In this document: piece after piece, positions 29,201 through 40,523 of the stretch
Numbering within the stretch: the stretch's first letter is position 1
Layout: each line of letters starts with the position of its first letter
DNA from: Mesorhabditis belari
Lineage: Eukaryota; Nematoda; Chromadorea; Rhabditida; Rhabditidae
Length of the DNA stretch: 64,000 nucleotides
Assembly: GCA_958450365.1 (NCBI GenBank)
Contig: CAUEEP010000880.1
Location: 310,001 to 374,000 of the forward strand
Direction: 5' to 3'
The notes under the pieces: generated by a model
The model's input: only the letters and a program-made list of their open reading frames with translations
The model's database searches: none
What the model was told of the DNA's origin: nothing
Position numbers and translations under genes: made by a program

Positions 29201-32060
29201 ATCAATCCGAAAGGTATTCTCCGTCATTCTTTATTACTTCTTTCCACTTTTGACGGAGCAACTGGATTCCTCTCTTGAAAAATTCTTCTGGTTGATCGTC
29301 AAAGAACTTCTGCACTGAAATTCGGACTTCGTCAAGGTCATTGAACTTTTTCTCGGCTAGAAAGTGTTGCATCGATCGAAAAAGATGGTAATCACTAGGC
29401 CCCATATCCGGGCTGTATGGCGCATGAGGAAGAACATTCCAGCCCAACTCCTCGATTTTCTCCATTGTAAGTTTTGCAGTGTGTGGTTTTGCGTTATCAT
29501 GGAGAAAATGAATTGAAGAGGGTTCGAGTCCTTGAGAGCGAATTGCTTGATCTACACGATGTAGTTGAGACGAATAAAGTTCTGAATTAACCGTTTGCCG
29601 GCTTTTGAGAACCTCGAAATGCACCAACCCACGAGAACTCCACCACACACAGAGGAGAGTTTTCTTTGAGTGAATATCCGGCTTCGGAGTTGGTTTTGGG
29701 TCTTCGTTTGTGCTAAGCCACTGTCGTTTTTGCGTTCGATTATCATAAAAGATCCATTTTTCATCAGAAGTGACAATGGAATCCAAGAAGCTTCCCTTTT
29801 TCGCAACTTTTAGTAGTATTCCAGCTGTGATAACACGAGTAGCCTTATTTTCTTCGCTCAATTCATGCGGAATCCACTTTCCACTGCGGTTACTTTTCCC
29901 CAATGCATGAAGTCGCTTTTCGATTGCAGTATGCGAAAAGCCCAATCGATCCCCTAGCTCGCGTGATGTTTGACTTGGATCCTCCTTTAAAGCTGCTTCC
30001 AAAATATCGTTCTGCAGAAGTCCGGGTCGTCCTTGGCGAGGCTCATCTTCAAGACTTTCATCCCCTTCCTTGAACCGTCGATACCATCTCTTACATTGTG
30101 TTTCGGAAAGAGCTTCATCACCAAAAACTCGCAATAAATCTCTGTGGGATTCGGCAGCTGTTTTGCCTTGTTTGTAGTCGTACCAGAGACAGACACGCAT
30201 TCGATATTTGAGATCTTCCATTTCTAAACAAAATTATTTGAAAAGTATCAAATCAAGGAAAGTAAAAAAACGTATAATAATGCACCAGAAATTCAGTAAT
30301 ATTCAATTAACAACAAGCGAGGGTAGATTAAACGCAAAGATTAAAAGATTTTATCAAAAAAGGGCGAGGGCCATTATTTAGTTGCCAACCTAATACATCG
30401 ATTGGTTTCTCGCATGAATTTTATTTTAGATGGTAAAGGCCAAAGATCTTCGGGGCGCAATCGAGGCTCTTCACTTTCGTGGGGGTTTCTGATTCGATGA
30501 TTGCAAAACAACTCAAAATTCATCGAAGCAGGGTATTTTGCAATGTCCAGCGTTTAAAGGAGACTGGTTCCATGAATGATGGTCCCAGATCGGGCCGTAC
30601 GAAAAGTGCCACAACTTTTCGATCTCCGATCGTCAAAAACATCCGAGAGAAAATCCGGCGAGATCGATGAGAAAATTGACCAAAGAGCATGGAATATCGG
30701 AAGGATCTGTTCGAAAAATCTTCAAGATTCACCTTCACCTTCACCCCTACAAGGTTCAAAAAGCTTATGAGCTCACTGAGCAAATGAAGAAAACTAGGGT
30801 CGAACGAAGCAAAGTATTGTTGAAGCATTTTGCGTTGGCACACCATTTGGACATCCTTTTCACCGACGAGTGCTTCTTCACAATCCAACAATTCACGAAC
30901 CACCAAAACGATAGGATATTTGCAAAAGGCATGAAGGAGGCCAACAGAGGTGGTAGAATTGTTGGCAGGAATGGTTTTTCGAAGTGTGTGATGATTTTTG
31001 GCGGAATCACATCGGACGACAATACGCCTCTGTTTTTTGTCAAAGACGGAGTGAAAATCAACGCTCAAAATTATTTGAAAGACGTTTTGTTGGACCAAGG
31101 CTTGCCCTGGAGCCGATCCCACTTAAAAAATCGCCACTAGAGTTATCAGCAAGATTCAGCACCTGCTCATCGCGCCCGATTCAAGGCTGGTGTGAAAACA
31201 ACTTTCCGGAGTTTATCAGTGCTCAAGAATGGCCCCCATATTTGCCCGATTTGAATCGGCTTGACTTTTCCATCTGGTCAGTCCTGAAGACAAAGACATG
31301 TGCAAAGCTACACACAAGTTTGGCCTGAAGAAAGCTTGGGCTGAATTGGATGTATCCTACCTTCGTGCATGCGTCGATGGCTTCCCAAAAAGGTTCCGGG
31401 CGTGTATCAAAGCCAAGGGCGGATATTTGGAAAACGATTGTTAATGTTTGTTTGCTATCTTCTAAATGCATCATTTTTATCTTTTCAGTACCTCTTGCAA
31501 AAGTTTTCTTGTTATTAACGAGCTTTTACTGTGTTGCAGAACTTTTTGCGCACCTTGTAGAAAGACTAAAAAAGAAATTTTTTTAAAATGTTGATTAGTG
31601 TGACTCAATTGTCAGGTGTCAAATTGATTTTTCAGGTGTTAAACACATTGATTGGACTGTTATTTCCGTGTTTCTGCGTAATCTTGGGCATGTGCCAAAT
31701 CACAGTGCTGCCGGATTATGGTTAGTAAGAAATCTAATTTTTTACAGATTTGTATTAGCTATCCATCCTAAATTTACACAAAAAAAGCAATGTAAATAAA
31801 AAAAAAACATAAACCAAGATGACGGGCTAGGTTGAGAAGTTTTGGGAATTCACTGTTTAGTGACCTCATCACCAATGCTCTTTATGTATCTTCACTCGGG
31901 CTCGAATTCGTTGATTCTGATCTTTTCGACAAAAACGTATCGGGATGTGATTCGAAAGTGGTGTTCAAATTGGTTATCGCCAAGAAATATCGGTGAGATA
32001 GACAAAGGGGGCAAATGTCTTGCACTTACCGTAAATACTCTAATAGAACGGCACCGATAA
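26233..32060 (+). CDS. Serpentine receptor, Srh/Sri-like, with transposons in its introns
   Basis: Clear exons: 26233-26291, 26395-26494 (TM1, FTIYFLIVHQSPATT), 27614 to about 27790 (TM2-3, MYQPIFMRPYAALFQIAPV), about 28318-28363 and 28408-28580 (TM4 and YKKAMALMGCSIFALVTVV), 28653-28898 (TM5, ending EMQNYFSLIYFLQ), 31636-31720 (TM6) and 31861-32060 (TM7, MYLHSGSNSLILIFSTKTYRD). The QP motif in TM2, the MQ-Y-LQ motif before TM6 and the final H-N-S plus K-YR motif fit Srh/Sri chemoreceptors. Phases agree except between TM3 and TM4, where the splice near 27790-28317 is unresolved. Intron sequence holds a pogo-like fragment, an intact mariner and a decayed transposon. The reading frame ends inside a MITE. 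Probably functional, not certain. Confidence 0.65.
26498..26983 (-). mobile_element. Pogo-like transposase N-terminal fragment
   Basis: The minus strand encodes MSPAQQRSSFDDLAEF at the start, a basic-acidic linker, then EYTKKILNKAASEKFGVNRA and MILRWVQQK. This is the helix-turn-helix of pogo/Tigger-type DNA-binding domains, followed by RHLTSVELEDELLKWIFNQK. No DDE domain follows; the last residues of the open frame (about 26450-26497) are simply antisense of receptor exon 2. It sits in intron 2 of the serpentine receptor. The N-terminal exon could still be a host-like protein, but I favour a transposon remnant. Confidence 0.55.
28141..28240 (+). repeat. tRNA-like repeat, relative of the one at 2190
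   Basis: Contains TGATAGAGTAGTGGATAA (A-box-like), AAAACGAGCTCTACAT and GAGTTCAATTCC (B-box-like). The middle is shared with the copy at 2190-2283. It cannot fold into a normal tRNA and lies in an intron of the serpentine receptor. Confidence 0.4.
29127..30393 (-). mobile_element. Complete mariner transposon
   Basis: 1267 bp with TIRs TCAGGTTGGCAACTAAATTA (left) and TTAGGTTGGCAACTAAATAA (right, reverse complement), flanked by TA at 29125-29126 and 30394-30395. It encloses one uninterrupted transposase gene and lies in an intron of the serpentine receptor. Confidence 0.95.
29202..30221 (-). CDS. Intact mariner transposase, 339 aa
   Basis: One open frame of the usual mariner length. The N-terminal half contains two helix-turn-helix regions (FGDEALSETQCKRWYRRFKE; SQTSRELGDRLGFSHTAIEK). 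The linker motif WIPHEL precedes the catalytic core. Catalytic aspartates lie in VTSDEKWIFYD, HDNAKPH and YSPDMGPSDYHLF, with 34 residues between the second and third: DD34D. The protein would bind its own TIRs and move the element by cut and paste at TA. All hallmark motifs are present and there is no stop or frameshift, so this copy may be active or recently so. The ATG lies about 170 bp inside the TIR end at 30393. Confidence 0.95.
   Translation of the reverse strand: MEDLKYRMRVCLWYDYKQGKTAAESHRDLLRVFGDEALSETQCKRWYRRFKEGDESLEDEPRQGRPGLLQNDILEAALKEDPSQTSRELGDRLGFSHTAIEKRLHALGKSNRSGKWIPHELSEENKATRVITAGILLKVAKKGSFLDSIVTSDEKWIFYDNRTQKRQWLSTNEDPKPTPKPDIHSKKTLLCVWWSSRGLVHFEVLKSRQTVNSELYSSQLHRVDQAIRSQGLEPSSIHFLHDNAKPHTAKLTMEKIEELGWNVLPHAPYSPDMGPSDYHLFRSMQHFLAEKKFNDLDEVRISVQKFFDDQPEEFFKRGIQLLRQKWKEVIKNDGEYLSD
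30431..31480 (+). mobile_element. Tc1/mariner-type (DD37D-like) transposase, decayed
   Basis: Plus-strand pieces at 30479-30670, 30667-31140 and 30984-31328 together give a transposase: HTH with VSDSMIAKQLKIHRSRVF and LKETGSMNDGPRSGRTK, then LFTDECFFTIQQFTNHQND, IVGRNGFSKCVMIFGGI and EWPPYLPDLNRLDFSIWS. The spacing and sequence recall nematode DD37D mariners. At least three frame changes break it. Clear terminal repeats were not found. It adjoins the intact mariner. Confidence 0.75.
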
Positions 32061-32286
32061 CGACGGCCGTACAGTCGGGTAGTCTAACTTTGAACGTCCT
32101 GTTCTCCGCGCTGCTTTATGTTACAATGTGCGCTTGGGTGTCAAATGATAGCGCTTGAAATCTAGGATTTTTGGTACCAAAAGTGTACTTGGGAAAAATC
32201 TAGCGGCTGAGAAAAAAATTATTTTCTAAAATGTTAGACTATGCTACTGTACGAGGGGGTGCGCGTCAATTACAGTATTTACGGTA
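32027..32286. mobile_element. Short MITE with TACCGTAAATA ends
   Basis: Begins taccgtaaatactctaatag and ends acagtatttacggta, an imperfect inverse copy, 260 bp, non-coding. The stop codon of the serpentine receptor (32058-32060) falls inside its left end. Confidence 0.6.
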
Positions 32287-32820
32287 TGCATCAATCACTT
32301 TACATACAGTACAGTACGTCTTTGTGCAGTTTTTGGGCTGATTGAATCCTTGACTTTCTGAGGCAGTTCTTTATAAATCTCAATCCATTGACATCTTTCG
32401 AGGATCTATCTCGTTTGGAGAGTAAAATAATACGCGAGTCATCCCGCGGAGTCGTTTTCTTAACTCATCCAGTGTGTTTGAAAGCTTTGCTTGATCCAGT
32501 CAGGGAATTCCTTTGTAAAATCTTTGAGACCGTGCCTTGAGATATTCCCAGAAATGAGGCAATCCTCTTCTGACTCAAACCCATTCGTCTCATTCGCACA
32601 ACGTCATTTCGTTTCTCCGACGGCGTAGTAGTACCCATCACTAAAACAAATTATTAATGAATTATTAATATTCGAAAAAGAACAATAGGGAAAGCATGTG
32701 CAAACAATTTTAATTAGAACAACAAATATTTTATAATTATGTCCTTTGGGTTGATCATAATTTCCCTAAAAATATTTTTTTTAGCCAACGAACAACGAGT
32801 TATTTCAAGTGATTAAGAAG

Positions 32821-33243
32821 TACCGTAGATGCTGTATTAGAATGACACCCTCTAATAGAATGACACTCCCCTGACCCCTCGAAAGCTTGACTTTAGACCC
32901 TCCTTGTGGGGGTTCTATGGATAGATCTAGGCCTAAAAACTACTAATATTTTGACGACAGTAAAATTTAAAACGTTATTTTTGAAAAAATCCCCCAGATG
33001 GATTTTTGGTCCCCCACATGGGTTTTTTTGGAGATTCAAAGGGGGTCGCGGGTAAGAAAATAATTTTACTTTTAAACGTGTTTTTTTGGTACGTTTTCGA
33101 CAAAGGGCCATCGTTTAAAATAGTTTTTAACGAATTCTAAATTTTTGATTCATCTCATCCCCCCTTACCTACTTTTTGGATCAGTCGATTTTAAGGGGTT
33201 GAAAAATAGAATAACATGTCATTCTAATACAGCATTTACGGTA
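32821..33243. mobile_element. MITE with TACCGTAGATGCTGTATTAG ends
   Basis: The left end at 32821 and right end at 33243 are inverse copies through ATTCTAATACAGC, 423 bp in all. The ends resemble the MITE at 32027, and a stray end-like sequence (aatacagcatttacgg) occurs at 63648-63663. Confidence 0.7.
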
Positions 33244-33599
33244 AATTAAATTAGCTTTATTTATGCAAAATAGCAGCCTTTCTGGTTTTAACTAAATGGA
33301 GGCCTGAAATAAAAACAAAAAATATTCCATAATTTTGTCCCCTACTGTACATTGCTGTATGAAATAGCTTTTCGGTTCAGGCAAAGAGACAACTGAAAAG
33401 TTAGCACAAGATTTGTCAACTCTAATTGAAATTCAATTAAAGGTGATCAACTTTTATGTAAATGATACCCTGTCATGTTTTGTGTTGTTTTTATGAAAAA
33501 AAACACAAGATTCGTTCCCTCTAATCGAAAAGCACCGGTTTTTCGAAAAGAAAAATAAAGTTTTAGTGTTATCGAGAAATGTGAGAGTCGTTGAAACAG

Positions 33600-33959
33600 T
33601 CAATCATTCACAACCGGAAAACACACATTCAAATTCTCGCTTGCAACGTCCTTCTTTTTGATCATTTGCCATGGTCTTTGTTTCGACGGATTTTTGATCA
33701 ATGAAAAATCAACACAAGCTGTTTTCATTGTTCCATTTTCATTGTTTGCATAAACAAAATTCTCAAAAGGCATTTGACAGGGATGACGATCAAGAATGGC
33801 TCTTACGAAAAAATCTGTTTCTTGACCGGAAGTTCTGTTAATTTCTAGGGAAAGATTGCTTTCTTTAGAGTGAGTACCTCGTGAGTAACGTACCTTTTCA
33901 AGGGTGGGTAATTTGGGAAAATTCTTGCGGTAGTGTTTTGATAGCAAACCGGATAGCAA
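33600..33959 (-). CDS. Hypothetical open frame, 119 aa
   Basis: An open minus-strand frame with protein-like composition: RTSGQETDFFVRAILDRHP, PFENFVYANNENGTMK and NVCFPVVND at the end. The N-terminal part may be read through an intron, since a GTACGTTACTC donor-like site lies at about 33895. No signal peptide, membrane segment or recognised domain. It may be the last exon of a gene whose upstream part is not identifiable, or a chance frame. Confidence 0.25.
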   Translation of the reverse strand: MLSGLLSKHYRKNFPKLPTLEKVRYSRGTHSKESNLSLEINRTSGQETDFFVRAILDRHPCQMPFENFVYANNENGTMKTACVDFSLIKNPSKQRPWQMIKKKDVASENLNVCFPVVND

Positions 33960-34597
33960 AATTTTTGGATACCGGACTTTGGGTCATAACTATTCGGAAA
34001 ATGGTTTCCCTTCTGACGCCAAAGTTCACAATTTTTCCAAAAACAAAAATTTTCGTCTCAAACTCGTCTCAAACGTCAACAAACAAAAATTTTCGTCTCA
34101 AACGATGATAAGAAAAAAAAAGAACTCTTAAAGAAATGATGAGATCTTCAGATAAACGATCAGAGATTAAAACTTTCTGCAAGAAGCTGAAAAGCCTTAT
34201 TTAAACCAAAACTCATGAAAACTTTGATGTCATTTTCTCAAGTTCAATAGTTGGTCAAGAAATTAGATTCAAAAACTGTTTCGAGAAGCAAAAAAATACG
34301 GAAATGCGGTCTTTATGAAAGAACAAATGAAGTCCACAAAACGGTAAGGAGATTTCAAATTGAAGAGCGTTTTTCTCATTTGGAGTTCGTAAAGGAAATC
34401 GATGTGTCCAAAAGTAGAGTAAAAAATAAAAAAATCTCCGAATATTCCAGTCAATCAAGAAAAGTAGCAAATTATCTCTCTGCATATCTTGATTTAAACT
34501 TTAATCTCAATGGGTTCAATCAAACATGAAAAGGGAAAGAATGCGGTTAACTTTCGAACAGTTGTTTTCAAAGTTTTCAAAAAGGCCCGTGTTTATA

Positions 34598-35400
34598 AAG
34601 GGTGTCCGAAAAAAGTAAGTTTGCCTCGAATTTCCTCAAAATCTGTGGTGGCTCTTGGTGGTCACTCTGGCGCCAAAAGTGTTTTTTCTGTGGGGAAAAG
34701 AAATGATTTTTTCGAAATTTTTAAATTTCGGTGCATCTTAAACACTCTTAGGATCACTACAAATTTAAAAACATACACTTTATTGATCAGCGTTCCCTTG
34801 GAAAAACAGGGCACTTCTTTTAAAAAGGCGAGTTGAAAATCTTTTATGTACGACAGATTATCACATAATGTAGATGAGTTAACTGTTTGGCCAAAAATCT
34901 TAGTTTATATATTACCTCTAATATGACACCACGATGCCAGTAGAAAGTTTTAATTTTATGGCAAAAATCTCATGGTGGTGGTGAAAAATTTTCGTGTATA
35001 TGATCATGAAATGCCGGGGTAGTTTCCGCAACTTTTTTTGCGCAACAGGGTCATTTGCGCAACCCGCCATAACTTTCTTCTAGATGGGCCAATCTTTATG
35101 ATTTTGGCTTCATTTTGTTGCATCTACAAAATGAAGCCAAAAGTCATAAAGATTGGTCCATTTAGAAGAATGTTATGGCGAGTTGCGCAAACGACCCAAT
35201 TGCGCAAATGACCGTGTTGCGCAAAAAAAGTTGCGGAAACCAGCCTACCCCGAAATGCCCGGTCATGAAATTGAAAAAATTTCAAAAAGTAATTTCTTTT
35301 CCTCACAGAAAAAACACTTTTGACACCAGCGTAATCACCAAGAGCCACTAAAGATTTTGATGAAACTCGAGGCAAACTTACTTTTTTTTCGGACACCCTG
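34598..35400. mobile_element. MITE with GGGTGTCCGAAAAA ends and a nested hairpin
   Basis: Left end AAGGGTGTCCGAAAAAAGTA and right end CAGGGTGTCCGAAAAAAAAG (minus strand), flanked by TA at 34596-34597 and 35401-35402. The arms are inverse over about 135 bp. Inside, 35012-35262 is a second palindrome with arms sharing TTTCCGCAACTTTTTTTGCG and a central ATGAAGCCAAAA hairpin. Confidence 0.8.
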
Positions 35401-35582
35401 TATTATTTTGGAAAAACACAGCTTTTGCCCCCAAGCATCTAAAAGTTTCGTTAAAAGTTAAAGTAGAATTTAAAATATTCTCTCAATTTTACAACCCTCA
35501 AAACAGAAACTCTCAATTTCTTTCTTGCGTTCATTCTTTTTTTGTTGATTGTTCGATGATTCTAATGCTTTCTTTTTAGGAA

Positions 35583-38500
35583 ATGACGGTGTTTGAATCG
35601 CTCAATTGCATTCTCTGCAAGCAACCGTGTAAGTTTTTGCTTTTCAGTTATGGATTTCGAAATAATCTAGATTTTAAACAGTAAATAAAGTGGTTTTTGT
35701 TTGATTAGCCAATTTCTTAGCTGCTCGAGTTGCTAATCAACCTCGATCTCCACTTCAGTTGGGCTGTGGATTGGCCATGTGCAACGAATGTTTCAAGAAA
35801 GAGCAGATGTTGGCACGAAACGAGAGAAAACATCAATGTGGACTCTGCACATCGATTACACCCCTGTGTAAATTTTTTTTTTCTTTAAATCAAAAATCCG
35901 AACACTACAAATTTTAAGTTAGGCCCAAAAATGAACGGAAAAATAAAATGATCCGAAAAGCATCATCCAAAATTTCAGAATTAAAGGCGGCGACTTTGAT
36001 GTTAGTGAAATTTCATATTTCATCGAACCATAAAGTGTTATATGTCATTCAATAGCTCTTTTCACGCTCTTTCAGAATGCTGAATTGAGTTTTTGTGGAA
36101 TTCTATTTTTCCATGAAATTTTTTCCATATTCGGCGCCGAAAAGTCAAAATAATTTTTTTCACGGAAATCTAGCTGATAAACTAGGCTCAAAAAGCAAAT
36201 TTCTGAATTCTACGCAAAAAGTTGGTCGGGAATTTTTTTTAAATTTTGTTTTTTGGTCAATGGAAACGCGAGCTCTGAAACCTAGGTTTTTTAGAAGTGC
36301 GCGGTTATATGGCCCGCGCGCACCTTTGATGTTGGTAAAATTTTTCTTTTGTGTCAAATCATCAAGTGTTATATATCATTCGAAAGCATTTTTATGTGTT
36401 TAAACATGGCGGAAAGAATTTCCCATAAAATTTGACTTTTTATTAGTTTTCTCCGATTTTATAATCTGGAATGCAGTTTTTTTCTGGTTCTGCGGTACTT
36501 GCAGATCTGGTATAGTCTAGAAAAAATTTATTCTATTTATAAGCATGAATTAGACAAGAAAAAGAATCACAATTGAACATTAAGCAAAAAGGAGGAAATT
36601 AAGATGTCATATTTCCATCATCATTGAGGAGAACAACATAACCGAGCCACTTGAGCGAGCTCATTAGTCGCTCTTCTGGTGGTCCTCTCTTGTTTCGAGC
36701 AAATTCAGATTCTAGCCTGCTGTGAACTGCCTCAATGCCCTCTTCGGATGCATTTCCGATGAATTTATGCTCATGGACAAATGGGCCAAGATGGAAGAGT
36801 AGAGCATGGACCAGTACACTTTGTCCAAAACCACCAACTTTTTCTAGTTCATCGCAAAGAATCGCTGTTTGGCAGCAGTTTCTGGCTTTTGAATGTTTGC
36901 CTTTGCAAGCCAAATCTTTTATTTCTTTATCCGAAAGAACACTTTTAGTGGTTGAAACCATTTGAGACCATTTGTTGAACTCACGTAATACAGAAATGAC
37001 TACTTGATAGGAACGGGAGGAAGAAACGACTGCGAAATCCGAAATCACTGAGGATCGACAGAGATTCTTTCTATCGTTTCCGTTGAAACGAGCATAGATA
37101 ATCCCATCACTCTTCCGATTCACATCCAATTTCCATTTTCGACAAACATCTTGGAAAGTCTGAGAGGACCCTTCGAGTTTCATCAATTGTTCAAAAAGTT
37201 GGTTTCCAATCTTGATTTTTGCATGAAGTATTGGGGGAATTACCAAACTTCAAGAAACATTTAATAGATTTTCTTTTTTTGCCTGCAGACCTTTTACTTT
37301 TGAAATCATCGCTTCCACCGAAGGGTCACTCCGATCAGCATATTGTTGAAAATCAATTGAATCCTTATCAGCGGATGGTTTTTTGTCAAACCTCTTGTTG
37401 CACCATAAACATCCAAACATCATCGCACAGGAAAGACCAAAATTGGTGTTCAAGAAAGATAGATCTCCACCGAGAAAAACCATATATCCGGCTTGCACCA
37501 AAGTCTCAAAGTTTTTCCAAATCCTCTTTTCCTTCAGCGAGTCGTAGGAATCTGAACCTTCCCAAACTTGTAATGGAAGACACTTGCGAGACGAGCACGA
37601 TTTTTCGCAGATTAGGAATGAAATGGATGAAATAACTCGACCTTTTCAACAGCTTTCAACATAGCTTCCAATCTTACTCCTTCATTGAGAACTATTTCAT
37701 ATCTGACAAACTGGTCCAGAGTCTTCTTGGCCTTTTCGATAGTTTGCTGTGAGCCAATGGTTATCCCTTGGTTTGACTGAAGAAAATGGTTTACAGATAA
37801 TAGTCCTTTATTTGATAGATTGGCACTTTTTTTCATACCGAGCAGAGCTTCTGGAGTTGGAGGAGTCGGTGATTTGGTTGGAAGATGTGAGGTTGAAGCA
37901 ACAGAATCATTATCTGTTGGCTTTGCTTTTGCCACATAGACGGCGTTTTGACGATTTTGCTCGGCTCTTTTCATTATTTTTCAGAATCCTTGCCTCCAGT
38001 GCTCCTTTCAAATGTGCTTTCCTGTCGAATTCTTTTTCTTTTTTTTGATTGTCTGCGGATCGCGATGAGCTTTCTTCTTTTGATTGCACAGGATTTGCAA
38101 GAACTTTCCCACTTCGTAATCCGTGCATGTTGTTTTGATTCGTTTGGCGTCCATGTTCCAAGTTGGCACTTCTAGACTTTTTGGCTTCTGATGTTCGTCC
38201 CATCTGCAAATTATAACTTTTGTTTTGAAAGTGTAGGAAATACGAATGTAATAAGAAAAATAATAATAAGCTAATAATCAAAAAATAAATAATCGGGAAG
38301 CAAAATTGTCTGTAACTAAATGATTTTCTCCTGCGATTGACATTTATAACTTTATCATCTGTCATGCCTTTGGCATAGTAATTTATCGAGTAATTGTCAA
38401 GGCAGTCTGTATTTGTCTGTGCACCTGGGTTGCCTACCCGAGATTGACAAATACTCTCAATTTCAACTTTCCTGGAACTCTTTCTTCAAAAAAAATTGCG

Positions 38501-40523
38501 TTTTTCACTTTTTTTAGAATAAATTTTTTCTAGACTATACCAGATCTGCAAGTACCGCAGAACCAGAAAAAAACTGCATTCCAGATTATAAAATCGGAGA
38601 AAACTAATAAAAAGTCAAATTTTATGGGAAATTCTTTCCGCCATGTTTAAACACATAAAAATGCTTTCGAATGATATATAACACTTGATGATTTGACACA
38701 AAAGAAAAATTTTACCAACATCAAAGGTGCGCGCGGGCCATATAACCGCGCACTTCTAAAAAACCTAGGTTTCAGAGCTCGCGTTTCCATTGACCAAAAA
38801 ACAAAATTTTAAAAAAATTCCCGACCAACTTTTTGCGTAGAATTCAGAAATTTGCTTTTTGAGCCTAGTTTATCAGCTAGATTTCCGTGAAAAAAATTAT
38901 TTTGACTTTTCGGCGCCGAATATGGAAAAAATTTCATGGAAAAATAGAATTCCACAAAAACTCAATTCAGCATTCTGAAAGAGCGTGAAAAGAGCTATTG
39001 AATGACATATAACACTTTATGGTTCGATGAAATATGAAATTTCACTAACATCAAAGTCGCCGCCTTTAATTCTGAAATTTTGGATGATGCTTTTCGGATC
39101 ATTTTATTTTTCCGTTCATTTTTGGGCCTAACTTAAAATTTGTAGTGTTCGGATTTTTGATTTAAAGACGATTATTTTTGTAACCTATGTGCTCTGTTAT
39201 TTTCCCACTAATCCCAATTTTGCCTACTTTTTGATTGGTGAATTTTATTATGAATTTTGTTTCAACTAGAAACGAGATCAATCAATTGAATTGTTTTAGA
39301 CGTTTTGTCACAAGAGGACACTCTGGTGCTTACTCCAATGGGATATGTGCTTCTAAAGGTTGGATTTGTGATCTACAAATGATAATGATTCTTTTAGCCT
39401 TTCAAAATTCCGGAATGTCCAATTTGTCAGGATGAATGTGATGACTGTTTGATGACTTGCTACATTTTTTTTGCTTTAGATTCGGATGAAATTGAAGCGA
39501 AGAAATCGTTTGCTCTTAGTTGCGGTCATATTATTTGCACGGAATGCTATTTGAAGACAAGAAGTTTTAACAACTGTTTTGGTTTTGGAACAAAATGTCC
39601 AACTTGTTGCAATCTTACGCACACTGGTCTCAACCAACGGAAAGATCGATTTCATGGTAGATGAATTCTCTTTAAATTCACTAATCCTTCTTTAGATTTT
39701 TTAAATGAACTACCCGAAATGACTCGACAAATCGAAACAATAGAGAAAGCTTTAATGAATGCTAAGGATGCACGTAGCTGCAACGAATGCGACGAAAAGG
39801 TATCACTTCTTCAATTTATTTCTATGAAGATATACTTTAGGATACTATCGACAAGATGTTTTACTGTAGCGCATGCAGCTTTGAGGTGAGTGATTGTTAG
39901 CATTGAAAAATACTTTTTAATCTACAGATTTGTGCTGTTTGTGCTTACAAGAGACCGCATCCACATGGGGCTATTTCGTTGTTGGGGAAACAGGTATCTT
40001 TGGTATCTTCTTGTTAGTTGTTGTTAGTTGTTAGCTTGAAATTAAAAGCTTGCTTTTTTAATTCGATTTCAAGGCTAACCAAATGTTGATGAAACTTCAA
40101 CAAGCGTCAAGAAATGTCATCAAGACGCACAAGGATTTGGTTCCTGAACTACACAAGGGCCTTCTTGAGGGCATCGACATCTTTGAAACGGCATTTTTAT
40201 CAAATAAAACCAATTGAAGTCGATATTTCTTTAGAAATTACGTTCGAAAGAAGAAACCCTCAAGGACGCTTTAACTTGGATCAATTTACAGGAAAATCAT
40301 GAATCATTTACGTAACTTTTGACACTTTAAATAATATAGATTTATTGTTTAGAAAGATGAAGTCCAAATTCGAGTCATCCGCTAAGAGATACTTGCCTCA
40401 TTTGCACGATTTCGATACTGAAATTAAAGTGAGTTTATTGGATTTTAGAAGAATTAAAATTTATTTGTTTAGGAATTGATTCAAACCCTCAACGAGTTTC
40501 CCGATGTCAAGAAATCCGATTAG
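35583..40523 (+). CDS. RING-RING-B-box-coiled-coil protein (TRIM-like), 338 aa
   Basis: Twelve exons join in frame to 1017 nt: 35583-35628, 35709-35867, 39300-39358, 39398-39437, 39480-39656, 39696-39799, 39841-39885, 39928-39993, 40074-40190, 40235-40311, 40353-40428 and 40473-40523. Exons 1-2 give a RING-like pattern without an obvious histidine (CILC, CGLAMCNEC, CGLC). Exons 4-5 give a classic C3HC4 RING (CPIC, CGHIICTEC, CPTC). Exons 6-8 give a B-box (CNEC, FYCSACSFE, ICAVCAYK, H-H), followed by helical exons likely to form a coiled coil. Such proteins act as E3 ubiquitin ligases. Intron 2 (3.4 kb) contains a transposon. Intron 9 starts with GC instead of GT (40191). Paralogues: 17592, 25706 and 53229. 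Confidence 0.8.
35883..39167. mobile_element. DNA transposon with about 655-bp terminal inverted repeats
   Basis: Left TIR 35883 to about 36537 and right TIR about 38515-39167 are nearly identical in inverse orientation, starting CTTTAAATCAAAAATCCGAA and containing CACTACAAATTTTAAG 19 bp in. Near-identity suggests a young insertion. I see no clear target-site duplication. The interior carries a minus-strand coding region. The CACTAC motif hints at the CACTA/Mirage/Chapaev group, but only weakly. The element lies wholly within intron 2 of the TRIM-like gene. Confidence 0.85.
36599..38203 (-). CDS. Putative transposase of the long-TIR element
   Basis: The minus strand reads from MGRTSEAKKSRSANLEHG (38203), a basic N-terminus, through a Ser/Thr/Pro-rich stretch and a leucine-rich helical part (37974-37612). 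It then gives a segment (about 37580-37250) with YDSLKEKRIWKNFETLVQAG, FLGGDLSFLNTNFGLS and CLWCNKRF, and finally 37246-36599 with VIPPILHAKIKIGNQLFEQL and EEGIEAVHSRLESEF. The GGD-x-FL plus C-x2-C and PP-x-LH pattern is one I associate with uncharacterised transposase-like proteins of animals; I cannot name the superfamily. Several introns or frameshifts are needed (near 37910-37974, 37610 and 37248), so intactness is unknown. Confidence 0.5.

Noticed and set aside
34255..34485. Phe-rich minus-strand frame
   Set aside because: Low-complexity AT-rich sequence; no splice sites or homologous pattern, and the region resembles spacer near 18670.
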